Shown piece after piece: positions 23,578 to 33,900 of a DNA stretch of 38,935 bases. Source of the DNA: Lentimicrobium sp. (lineage in GTDB: Bacteria > Bacteroidota > Bacteroidia > Bacteroidales > Lentimicrobiaceae); assembly GCA_019429275.1 (NCBI GenBank), contig JAHYJC010000043.1, positions 1 through 38,935 on the forward strand. Reading direction: 5' to 3'. Both the position numbers and the translations under genes were made by a program. The notes beneath the pieces were generated by a model. It worked only from the letters and a program-made list of their open reading frames with translations, ran no database searches and was not told the origin of the DNA. How positions within the stretch are numbered: the stretch's first letter is position 1; each line of letters begins with the position of its first letter.

Positions 23578-24522
23578 CTAATCATCAAAAAGATTCATTT
23601 CATCGAGAATCTTCATGACATCTTTAACGGATTTGGCCGATTCTTCCAGCATTTTTTGCTCTTCTTTATTGAGTTTGAGCTCGACAATCTCTTCAATTCC
23701 TTTGGATCCGAGTTTAACCGGCACGCCCATGTAAACATTACTAAGTCCATATTCACCATCGAGCAAAGTACAAACCGGAAAGATACGTTTCTGGTCATCA
23801 ACAATGGCTTCAACCATCTGTGCAGCAGCTGCACCAGGCGCGTACCAGGCCGAAGTTCCCATAAGGTTAACCAGTTCCCCGCCTCCCTTTTTGGTTCTTT
23901 CCACAATTTTATCAATTTCCTCTTTGTTTAAAAGGTCTGTAATTGGAATTCCCGAAACGGAAGTAAACCTTGGAAGGGGAACCATTGCATCACCATGTCC
24001 GCCAAGTAAAAGAGAATGTATGTCCTTTGGCGAAACATCAAGCGCTTCAGCAATAAAAGCTTTATATCGTCCGGTATCCAGAATTCCGGCCATGCCAAAT
24101 ACCCTGCTTGAGTGCTTGCGGGCAGTACGATAGGCTGCATAGGTCATTACATCAAGCGGATTCGAAACCACAATGATAATTGCTTCAGGTGAATATTTTA
24201 CAACCTTTTCAGTAACTTCCTTTACAATTATGGCATTGGTCTTTATCAGGTCGTCGCGACTCATACCTGGTTTACGGGGCAACCCTGAGGTAATGACCAC
24301 AATAGAAGAGCCCTTGGTTTTCAGATAATCGTTGGTAACGCCTACCACACGGGTATTAAAATTGTTGATGGAGGAGGTTTGCCAGATGTCGAGTGCCTTC
24401 CCTTCTGCAACGCCTTCCTTGATATCTACCAATACAACTTCACGCGTAAGATCTTTATGCGCTATAACATTGGCACAGGTGGCACCTACATTTCCGGCAC
24501 CAATAACAGTGATTTTTTTCAT
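23578..24522 (-). CDS. mdh: Malate dehydrogenase
   Basis: A 314-aa NAD-dependent malate dehydrogenase of the LDH-like type (malate to oxaloacetate, TCA cycle, cytoplasm). The nucleotide-binding GAGNVGA is at 8-14 and D33 in VLVDI favours NAD. The substrate Arg residues are R83 and R89 (LPRKPGMSRDD) and R152, and the catalytic pair is D149 and H176 (GGHGDAM). Arg at position 83, rather than Gln, marks malate rather than lactate as substrate. It has its own promoter (-7 box at 24588-24595) and a terminator. maeB lies upstream on the same strand, so two malate-using enzymes are adjacent. Confidence 0.96.
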   Translation of the reverse strand: MKKITVIGAGNVGATCANVIAHKDLTREVVLVDIKEGVAEGKALDIWQTSSINNFNTRVVGVTNDYLKTKGSSIVVITSGLPRKPGMSRDDLIKTNAIIVKEVTEKVVKYSPEAIIIVVSNPLDVMTYAAYRTARKHSSRVFGMAGILDTGRYKAFIAEALDVSPKDIHSLLLGGHGDAMVPLPRFTSVSGIPITDLLNKEEIDKIVERTKKGGGELVNLMGTSAWYAPGAAAAQMVEAIVDDQKRIFPVCTLLDGEYGLSNVYMGVPVKLGSKGIEEIVELKLNKEEQKMLEESAKSVKDVMKILDEMNLFDD

Positions 24523-24587
24523 TTTAGACCATTTACTATTGTTAGAACTGAACTTTTTACCATTAGATAATCATGGATTATCCTCTA

Positions 24588-24622
24588 CAAAGATATAAAT
24601 TTAGATATTTACATAAAACAAA
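24588..24622 (-). promoter_or_regulatory. Promoter of mdh
   Basis: On the minus strand TTTG (24619-24622) lies 23 nt before TATCTTTG (24588-24595), a perfect Bacteroidota -7 box. The mdh ATG is about 65 nt downstream. Confidence 0.6.
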
Positions 24623-24688
24623 AAAATGGATTAGACTTCATTGTTTTAAAGCCATGAGGGTAAACAACTCACTTTACTCAATTTGATT

Positions 24689-26950
24689 TTACTGTGCATC
24701 AATCACTGCAATGGTGGTCATGTTTACGATTTCAGAAACACTGGAACCCATCTGTAATACGTGAATTGACTTGTTCAATCCCATAAGTATAGGGCCAATG
24801 GCTTCGGCTCCCCCGATCTCCTGCAATAGCTTATATGCAATATTTCCGGCCGTAAGATATGGAAAGATAAGCGTGTTTGCCTGCCCGTCAATCAGTTTCG
24901 AGAAAGGAAAATTTTCGCGAAGCATCTGGTTATTCAGCGCAAAGTTAGCCTGCATATCTCCGTCAACGATAAGATCAGGATGTTCCTGATGCAGTTTTGC
25001 AACTGCATTTCTCACCATAATGGGTATTCTGCCTTCGACAGAGCCAAAATTTGAATAGGATAACAATGCAATCCGGGGCTCTATATTGAATTGTTTTACC
25101 ATTTCAGCGGCCTGAAGTGTAATCTCAACGAGTTTATCCATATCAGGGTTCATGTTCACAGTAGTATCGGCGAAGAAAATGGGGCCTTTTTTTGTAATCA
25201 TGATGTACATTCCTGACACAATGTTGGTTCCCTGCTTTTTGCCGATAATTCTCAGGGCAGGGCGTATGGTAGCCGGATAACTGCTTGTGAGTCCCGAAAT
25301 CATGGCATCGGCAAAACCATTTTCTACCAGGCTGGGCCCGAAATAGTTGCGATGAATCATCAAGTCGAGTGCAGCGTTCTGGTTTACCCCCCGGCGTTTG
25401 CGTTTCTCATAAAACTGGGTTGCAAACAGCTCTCTTCTCTCTCTTTCGGATTCAGAACGGGGATCAATAATTTCAACATTATCAAGCTCAAGTTCATGCT
25501 CCTTAATCATACCAAGGATTACTTCGCGGTTGCCCAGCAGAACGGGGATGGCAATTCCTTCTTCCATGACAATCTCAGCAGCCTTCAGAATCTTATAATG
25601 TTCAGCTTCGGCAAAAACAACCCTTTTGGGATTTTTACGGGCACGGGCTTTAATTTGCCTGATGAGTGGATTGATCAATCCCAGCCTTTTGCTGAGTTCT
25701 TCGCGATAGGCATCCCAATCGGTTATTGGTTTTCGGGCAACTCCGGTTTCCATTGCAGCCCGGGCAACTGCCGGTGCAACATGGGTAATCAATCGCGGAT
25801 CGCTCGGTTTTGGAATTACATAATCTCTTCCGAATTTGAGATTGGCAACCTGATAGGTAATGTTAACTTCCTCGGGAACCGGCTGTTTTGCCAGATCGGC
25901 CAGGGCACGGGCTGCAGCAAGTTTCATGGTATCGTTGATGGTGGTAGCCCTTACATCAAGTGCACCCCTGAAAATATAGGGGAACCCAAGTACATTATTG
26001 ACCTGATTTGGAAAATCGGAACGACCGGTACCCATTATCAAATCGCTGCGGGTAGAAACAGCAAGCTCATACGAAATTTCAGGAACGGGATTGGCAAGGG
26101 CAAATACTATGGGATTATCGCTCATGCTGAGCAGCATTTCGGGTGTTACAGCTCCTGCCACTGAAAGCCCGAGAAACATATCAGCACCTACCATGGCTTC
26201 GGCAAGGGTTTTCAGGTTGCGTTCAGTAACAAACTTCATCTTCCACGGATTCAGGTCTTTGCGCGATTTGTGAAGCACTCCTTTTGAATCCACCATCACA
26301 AGGTTCTCATGCTTTATGCCCAGCTTAATATACAAGGCCGCACATGAAATGGCAGCTGCTCCGGCTCCGTTTACCACTACCTTCAGATCTTCGATTTTTT
26401 TACCGGTAATTTCTAGTGCATTTAAAAGGCCGGCCGAGGTAATCATGGCTGTTCCATGCTGGTCGTCATGCATAACAGGAATATCCAGCAACTCTTTCAG
26501 GCGATCTTCCACTTCGAAGCACTCTGGCGCTTTGATATCCTCCAGGTTTATGCCTCCGAAAGTTGGTGCTATCGACTTTATGGTATCCACCATTCCATCA
26601 ATGGTTTTATTATTGATTTCGATGTCGAAAACATCAATGTCTGCATAAATTTTAAACAACAAACCCTTGCCTTCCATTACCGGCTTTCCTGCTTCGGGAC
26701 CAATATCGCCCAGGCCCAGCACTGCAGTTCCATTTGAAATGACAGCTACCAGGTTTCCTTTCGCGGTATATTTGTAAACATCTTCGGGATTGGCCTTAAT
26801 TTCAAGACAGGGTTCCGCTACCCCGGGCGTGTAAGCCATCGACAAATCACTCTGCGATTGGTGCGATTTTGTTGGAATTACTTCGATTTTACCTGGCCTG
26901 CCATCGGCATGATATGCAAGCGAATTTTTTTTGCTTAAAGGGACTTTCAT
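24689..26950 (-). CDS. maeB: NADP-dependent malic enzyme with phosphotransacetylase-like domain
   Basis: A 753-aa MaeB-type malic enzyme (malate to pyruvate plus CO2, giving NADPH). Residues about 1-165 are the malic N-terminal domain ([11 protein letters not shown]-like motif [28 protein letters not shown]). About 165-400 is the NAD(P)-binding domain ([23 protein letters not shown]). About 425-753 is a phosphate acetyltransferase-like domain, expected to be regulatory (acetyl-CoA binding) rather than active. The length matches this fused family. The gene is monocistronic, divergent from ruvA, with a TATCTTTG -7 box at 27004-27011 on the minus strand. Confidence 0.95.
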   Translation of the reverse strand: MKVPLSKKNSLAYHADGRPGKIEVIPTKSHQSQSDLSMAYTPGVAEPCLEIKANPEDVYKYTAKGNLVAVISNGTAVLGLGDIGPEAGKPVMEGKGLLFKIYADIDVFDIEINNKTIDGMVDTIKSIAPTFGGINLEDIKAPECFEVEDRLKELLDIPVMHDDQHGTAMITSAGLLNALEITGKKIEDLKVVVNGAGAAAISCAALYIKLGIKHENLVMVDSKGVLHKSRKDLNPWKMKFVTERNLKTLAEAMVGADMFLGLSVAGAVTPEMLLSMSDNPIVFALANPVPEISYELAVSTRSDLIMGTGRSDFPNQVNNVLGFPYIFRGALDVRATTINDTMKLAAARALADLAKQPVPEEVNITYQVANLKFGRDYVIPKPSDPRLITHVAPAVARAAMETGVARKPITDWDAYREELSKRLGLINPLIRQIKARARKNPKRVVFAEAEHYKILKAAEIVMEEGIAIPVLLGNREVILGMIKEHELELDNVEIIDPRSESERERRELFATQFYEKRKRRGVNQNAALDLMIHRNYFGPSLVENGFADAMISGLTSSYPATIRPALRIIGKKQGTNIVSGMYIMITKKGPIFFADTTVNMNPDMDKLVEITLQAAEMVKQFNIEPRIALLSYSNFGSVEGRIPIMVRNAVAKLHQEHPDLIVDGDMQANFALNNQMLRENFPFSKLIDGQANTLIFPYLTAGNIAYKLLQEIGGAEAIGPILMGLNKSIHVLQMGSSVSEIVNMTTIAVIDAQ

Positions 26951-27003
26951 AACTCAGTTTTTCAGTATTTATCAATCTTGAAGTAACGGTTCTGCTAATA
27001 TAA

Positions 27004-27011
27004 CAAAGATA
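27004..27011 (-). promoter_or_regulatory. -7 box for maeB
   Basis: TATCTTTG on the minus strand, 54 nt before the ATG. A clear -33 TTTG is not seen. Confidence 0.5.
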
Positions 27012-27208
27012 TAAAACTGCATCTGAAATAAAAATTAAATAACGAAAAAGAATAACAGTTTTTCTTGCTTTCCACACAAGGTTCCGGCTAACTGACTGAT
27101 GAGTTGGTTCCTTTGACATAAAGGAAGATAATTAGCGTATTTCAGGCCTTAAAAAAAATACGCAGGAAGTGATTTCCGGAAAATAAGCATCAATTCAACA
27201 AATATCTC

Positions 27209-27216
27209 TATTTTTG
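27209..27216 (+). promoter_or_regulatory. -7 box for ruvA
   Basis: TATTTTTG, 28 nt before the ruvA ATG; no good -33 box. It shares the divergent gap with the maeB promoter. Confidence 0.45.
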
Positions 27217-27244
27217 TCGGTCATCAGCCAAACCGTAAATTTAT

Positions 27245-27829
27245 ATGTATGCATTTATAGACGGGAAGATTTCAGGCATCAATCCGGCAGCTGTTGTGCT
27301 TAACTGCAATGGAGTAGGCTTTGATATTTCCATTTCTCTGAATACCTACTCCCTTATAAAAGAAATGGAATCATGCAGGCTGTTTACCCATTTGGTAGTG
27401 CGGGAAGATGTTATGATGCTGTTTGGTTTTGCCAAAGAAGACGAAAGAATTCTTTTCAGGCATCTTATTTCTGTTTCGGGAGTTGGAGCAGGCACGGCCA
27501 GACTTATTCTTTCATCGCTAACACCTGAAGAATTGAATGAAGCCATAGTATCAGGCAATGTTCCTTTGCTTCAGAGAGTCAAAGGCATTGGAGGAAAAAC
27601 AGCTCAACGCATCATCATTGATCTTAAAGACAAACTCAGCAGAGATCCAGGAATCAGAGAATTTTTGGGCAGTCCGCACAATACAAAGAAAGAGGAGGCG
27701 TTATCTGCATTGTCAATGCTTGGTTTTAACAAAGCGCTGGCAGGCAAGGCCATTGAAAAAATATTAAAAGATGAGGGTGCTTCTTACTCCGTGGAGCAAC
27801 TGATTAAGGCTGCCCTTAAAGTATTATAA
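27245..27829 (+). CDS. ruvA: Holliday junction branch migration protein RuvA
   Basis: A 194-aa RuvA, the DNA-binding partner of the RuvB motor at Holliday junctions. Domain I (1-62) is an OB fold (NCNGVGFDISIS, with LVVREDVMMLFGF at the end). Domain II has two helix-hairpin-helix motifs, ISVSGVGAGTARLIL (about 78-92) and VKGIGGKTAQRII (about 114-126). Domain III (about 148-194) is the short RuvB-contact helix bundle (ALSALSMLGFNKALAGKAI). ruvB and ruvC are not adjacent. It is followed 108 nt later by sprA, an order often seen in Bacteroidota. Confidence 0.96.
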   Translation: MYAFIDGKISGINPAAVVLNCNGVGFDISISLNTYSLIKEMESCRLFTHLVVREDVMMLFGFAKEDERILFRHLISVSGVGAGTARLILSSLTPEELNEAIVSGNVPLLQRVKGIGGKTAQRIIIDLKDKLSRDPGIREFLGSPHNTKKEEALSALSMLGFNKALAGKAIEKILKDEGASYSVEQLIKAALKVL

Positions 27830-27937
27830 CTAAAACTGTTCACATTCAGGCTAAAAATCAACGATATCACTTAAGAAGGTTACATTTGATATTACTGAAT
27901 GATAAACGGATATTACACTTACAAACATTGAGGTTCC

Positions 27938-30900
27938 TTGGAGCGCATAGGTAAATATTTTCTAAGATTGTTCGTTTTTTTGTCGGTCATAACCATTTCG
28001 TGGGGGATACCGGCTTCCAATGAAATATTGTATGCGCCTGAAGATCAGGCTCTCCCTCAGCCACCTCCCGATACTACAAAACCCGGCGGAGGCCTGCCCT
28101 ACCCCATTCCGGTGCCCGAACCGGGTGCTACCCTGCAACCTGATGACTATAACAAGCTTATTCTTGGCAATACCTCCAACATCAGCGAAGACTTTACCTA
28201 CGATCCTGAAACCAATACTTACATCTATACACGTAAAGCCGGAGAGCTTCAGCTGACAACACCCGCTTCACTAAATTTTGATGAGTATAATCAACTTGAC
28301 ATGGAGCGTTCGCTGAATAATTACTGGCGCGAAAAAGCCATGAGCAGTGGCACTGCAGCTTCCAGATCGGGAATTATTCCACAAATTCACATTGGCGGCG
28401 AAGTTTTTGACCGGATTTTCGGTGGAAATACCATCGATATCCGCCCACAAGGAAGTGCTGAAGTGACTTTCGGTATTTTATCAAACCGTCGCGATGACCC
28501 CGCACTCGACATCAGGCAAAGAAAAACCACCAACTTTGATTTCCAGCAGCGCATCCAGATGAGTGTGATGGCAAAAATCGGAGATAAAATTGAATTCAAT
28601 ACCAATTATAATACCGAAGCCACCTTCGACTTCGAAAATAAACTGAAACTCAAATACGAAGGCAAAGAAGATGAAATTATTAAGCTGATAGAGGCAGGAG
28701 ATATTACATTCCCCCTGAACAGCACACTGATTACCGGAAGTCAGAGCCTTTTCGGACTTAAAACCCAACTTCAGTTCGGAAAAGCAACTGTTACCGGAGT
28801 ATTTTCGCAACAAAAAAGCGAAACCTCCACCATTACCGTGCAGGGCGGTGCACAAACCAGCAAATTCAGTGTCAGGGCGCTCGACTATGAAGAAAACAGG
28901 CACTTCTTCCTGTCACAGTTCTTCGTCGATAACTATGATAATGCACTGAGTAAGCTGCCCATCATCAACTCAAACATCAACATTACAAAAATTGAAGTCT
29001 GGATTACCAACATAGGCCCTGCCGTTACTGATAACCGTAACCTTGTAGCTCTTATGGACCTTGGCGAAAGAAATCCATATAATCAGACAATAAATCCTGT
29101 TGCCGGCCCGGTTTTCCCCGATAACTATTCCAACGACCTGTTTTCAAAATTCGATACTGTCAGGATCAGAGACATTAACCAGGTAACCCAATATCTTACC
29201 GGAGCGCCTTTCGGATATGTTTCAGGTACCGATTTTGAGAAAGTTGAAAATGCCAGAAGACTCAGTTCCAGCGAATACAGCTATAACTCCAAACTTGGAT
29301 TTATCTCGCTCAACAGCACCCTCAACCCCGATCAGGTGCTTGCAGTCGCATTCCAGTACACGGTTATCGGTGATAATAAGGTATATCAGGTCGGTGAATT
29401 TTCTGACGAAGGCATCAATGCGCCCAAAACACTGAGGGTTAAACTTTTGAAGAGTACTGCACTGAATACCCGGATTCCTATGTGGAAACTGATGATGAAA
29501 AACATTTACAACATCGGTGCTTTTCAATTGAACCGCGAAGACTTTATCCTGAATATCCTCTACTCGGGAAACGAAAACACAGTGCCTACAGGGTATTTTA
29601 CCGAAGGCCCTGACGGAATTAAGGGAGTACCTCTGCTCAGGATATTCAACTTCGACAACCTCGACCCTCAACTGAACCCGCCCCACGACGGAATCTTTGA
29701 CTTTATCGATAATGCAGCCCGGCAGGGAGGCACCATACAATCATCGAACGGCCGGGTGTTCTTTACGGTAAGAGAACCATTCGGAGCCTACCTAAGGGAA
29801 AAGTTGAACAACAAAGAACTTGCCGATAAATACTGTTACGATTCACTCTATACGCTCACCAAAAGCGGGGCACAGCAATATCCCGATAAAAACCGGTACC
29901 TGATTGAAGGGCAGTATAAGTCGTCATCAGGATCGGAAATTGCGCTCAACGCATTAAACGTGCCACAGGGATCGGTAAGAGTCACTGCCGGAGGTATTCC
30001 GCTGACTGAAAATGTGGATTATACGGTGGACTATACCCTTGGTAGAGTTAAAATTATCAACGAGGGCATCCTCAACTCCGGAACACCGGTGAGCATCTCA
30101 CTTGAAAACAATGCAACTTTTAACCTGCAAACCCAAACCATGATGGGAATGCATGTTGACTATAAAGTAAACAATGATCTGATGATCGGGGCAACCCTCA
30201 TCAATCTGCATGAGAGGCCACTCACCCAAAAAACCAATTTTGGTCAGGAACCCATCTCCAATACCATGTGGGGGCTTGATTTCAACTATCAGACCGAGTC
30301 GATGTTTCTGACCCGGCTGGTTGATAAACTCCCGTTTTACAGCACCAAAACACCTTCGCGCATTCAATTCAATGGTGAATTTGCACATTTTATTCCCGGC
30401 CATTCACGGGCAGTTGGTAAAACCGGAACATCATACATCGACGATTTTGAAGGCGCCAAATCATCTATCGACCTGAAAAATGTGGGCACCTGGTTTTTGG
30501 CAAGTACACCGCAGGGCCAGACAACCCGTAATATGTTCCCCGAAGCTGCGCTGGGAACCGGACTTGCCTATGGTTTCAACAGGGCCAAACTTTCATGGTA
30601 CACCATTGATCCCCTTTTCTACGACAGGAACAGCAACCTGAGGCCAAAAAATATTTCAAAAGATGAGCTATCCAGAAACTCTGTGAGGCTGGTGCGTGAA
30701 AGCGAAGTATTTCCCAATTCCGATCCGCCAAACGGTCAACCCATGAATCTTCCTGTGCTCAACCTTGCATTTTTTCCGGAAGAAAGAGGGCCTTACAATT
30801 ACGATTTGCTGCCAGGTGGAGTATCGCGCGGACTATCAGAAAACGGAAACCTGCTTGCTCCCCGCACCCGTTGGGGCGGCATCATGCGTAAAATAGAATC

Positions 30901-33900
30901 TACCGATTTTGAAGCCGCTAATGTTGAATACATAGAATTCTGGTTGATGGATCCCTTCTCTGAAGTGGAAAATCACCGTGGCGGAAACCTGTACTTTAAC
31001 CTTGGCGATGTTTCGGAAGATATTTTGCGCGATGGACGAAAGAGTTATGAAAACGGATTGCCGACTTCGGCCGAAGTAAAAAATGTAGATACTACCATCT
31101 GGGGAAGGGTGCCTACCCTGCAGGCCCTGGTGAATGCATTCGATAATGACATTGCCGCCCGGCCTTTTCAGGATGTCGGATACGACGGACTTGGCGATGA
31201 AGACGAAAGAAGTTTCTTCAGTGACTACATTCAGGCGCTGGCAAATCAATATGGCGAAGCATCCGTTGCTTATCAGAATGCCATCAATGACCCCTCGGGA
31301 GACAACTACCACTTCTTCCGCGGCTCTGATTACGACGATGACCCCAGATACAGCAGCGTAACCCAACGTTACAAGATGTATAATGGCGTGGAAGGCAACT
31401 CACCAGCTACCGAACAATCGAATGAGCAATTTCAGACCCAGGCTACCACTCTCCCCAACGTGGAAGACATCAATCGCGACAACACCCTGAATGAACAGGA
31501 ACGATATTTCCAGTATAAAATCAATCTTTCTCCTGAAAAAATGAACGTCGGTGAAAATTTTATAACCGATATGTATACTGCCAATGACATTCCGCTTGAA
31601 AATGGAAAAAGAGGATCTGTAAAGTGGTACCAGTTTAAAATCCCGGTTCAGAGTCCCGATGTTGTTGTTGGCAACATTCAGGACTTTAAAAGCATACGAT
31701 TTATTCGTATGTTTCTGAAAGATTTTGAGGAAGAAGTTGTCCTCAGGTTTGCCACCCTTGAATTGGTTAGGGGAGAATGGAGGAAATATTACAGCAACCT
31801 GCTGACTCCCGGAGAATATATTCCTGATCCCAACCAAAGCCTCACAGAATTTGACATCTCAACGGTGAGCATTGAAGAAAACGGAAGCCGGTCGCCCGTG
31901 CCTTATGTACTGCCTCCTGATATTGAACGTGAAATCAATGTGGGTACTACCAATTATCAGCGGCTCAACGAACAGGCAATGGTTTTAAAGGTGTGTAACC
32001 TGCTCGATGGTGATGCCCGCGGAACCTATAAAACCACCGACTTCGACTTCAGACAATACAAAAAACTGAAGATGTACATTCACGCCGAGAAATCCAATGA
32101 ATATCAGGAATTAAAAAAAGGCGATGTTACGGTTTTTGTGCGCATGGGTTCCGATTTTACCGAGAACTATTATGAGTATGAAATTCCTGTGGAATTTACT
32201 CCCTGGTTTACCTCTGCCGCAAATCCCCGGTTAATCTGGCCCGACGCCAACCGAATGGAAATTGAGCTGAAAAAACTTGTGGATGCCAAACAGCAGCGCA
32301 ACAATGTTATGGGTACAGCCGGATCAATGGTTTCGGTGTTCACTCCCTATGAAGTATTCGATGGCGAAAACCGCATCACGGTGGTAGGTATGCCCAGCCT
32401 GAGCGATATTAAGGCCTTTATGATTGGAGTGAGAAATCCTAAAAAGCAGTACATTACCGATACTGATGACGGACTGGAGAAATGTGCTGAAATCTGGGTA
32501 AATGAACTCAGGCTTACCGATTTTGATGAGACCAGTGGTTTTGCTGCAACTGCCCGTATGGCTGCCAACCTTGCCGACCTGGGAAATGTTGTTGTTTCGG
32601 GAAGTTATTCTTCGGCAGGCTTCGGAAGCATCGAAAAGAAAGTAAGCGAACGGCAGCAGGAAGCCATTAGCCAGATTGATGTTGCCACCAACATACAGCT
32701 CGGTAAATTCTTCCCCGAGAAAACAGGCATCAGGATTCCGATGCATATCGATTATTCCGAAATGCGCATGACTCCAAAATATGATCCCCTGGATCCTGAT
32801 ATTCGCTACAACGAAGTGGTAAGCGACCTTAACAGGATGGAAAAAGATTCAGTAAGAAACAAAGCACAGGATTTTACCAGGCGTTCCAACATCAACTTTG
32901 TGAATGTGCGGAAAGACAAAGTCGGAGCACAAACCAAAAACAGAATCTACAGCATTGAAAACTTTGACTTAACCTATGCATACTCTGAAATCTTCCACCG
33001 GAATATTGATTTGGAATACGACAGCAGGAAGCAGTACCGGGGAGGTATTGGATATAACTTTATCAACAATCCCAAGCAGGTAAAACCTTTCCAGAAATTC
33101 AAGTTTCTTCAGCCCAAAGCTCTGGCACTCATCAAGGATTTTAATTTCTATTATATGCCCCGAATGTTTGCCTTCAGAACAGACATGAACCGGCAATACA
33201 ATGAGCGTTTGTTGCGTAATAAGAGCGATGCCCTCATCATCATTGAGCCTACCTATACCAAAACCTGGGACTGGAACAGGCTGTTTGACCTGAAGTATGA
33301 CATTGCCCAATCGCTGAAACTGGAATACACTGCCAATGCCAATGCTTACGTAAATGAGCCTCCGGGACGAATCAGCCGCAATGCCGATGATTACCAGGCA
33401 AGGCGCGATTCCATTTGGGATGAAATTTTGAATTTCGGAAGCATGAACAGGTTTACCCAGAATTTGAACCTGAACTATATGGTTCCAATCAATAAAATAC
33501 CTCTCCTCGACTGGGTTAACCTGAATGCCCGTTATGCCAGCACATTCAGATGGGAAGCTTCTCCCAGGTCGATACAGGAAATTATGGGGAATACCATCGA
33601 AAACAGCAACACCGTCAACCTTAACGGAAATGCCAGGCTAACCACCCTTTACAACAAATCAGGTGCCATTAGAAAGCTCATCACACCAGCCCGCCCAAAT
33701 ACACCGAAAAGGCCCGGACCGGGTGGCCGAACCGCTCCGAAACAGGAAGAAAAAACCGAACCTTCCGACTCCACCAAAGTCGAAAAGAAATCTCCACAGA
33801 TTGCTAAAAAACTTGGAATTGGAGTGGTAAAACTTGTTTTTGGATTAAAAGATGTACAATTTAGTTATTCAGAATCCAACGGCACACTGCTTCCCGGATT

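Noticed and set aside
25352-26164. A 270-aa plus-strand frame opposite maeB
   Set aside because: It lies wholly antisense to a gene with complete malic-enzyme motifs and has low-quality composition (many Cys, Asn and Gly); it is a shadow of codon bias.
30836-31366. A 176-aa minus-strand frame inside sprA
   Set aside because: Antisense to a continuous SprA reading frame; no start context or motif.
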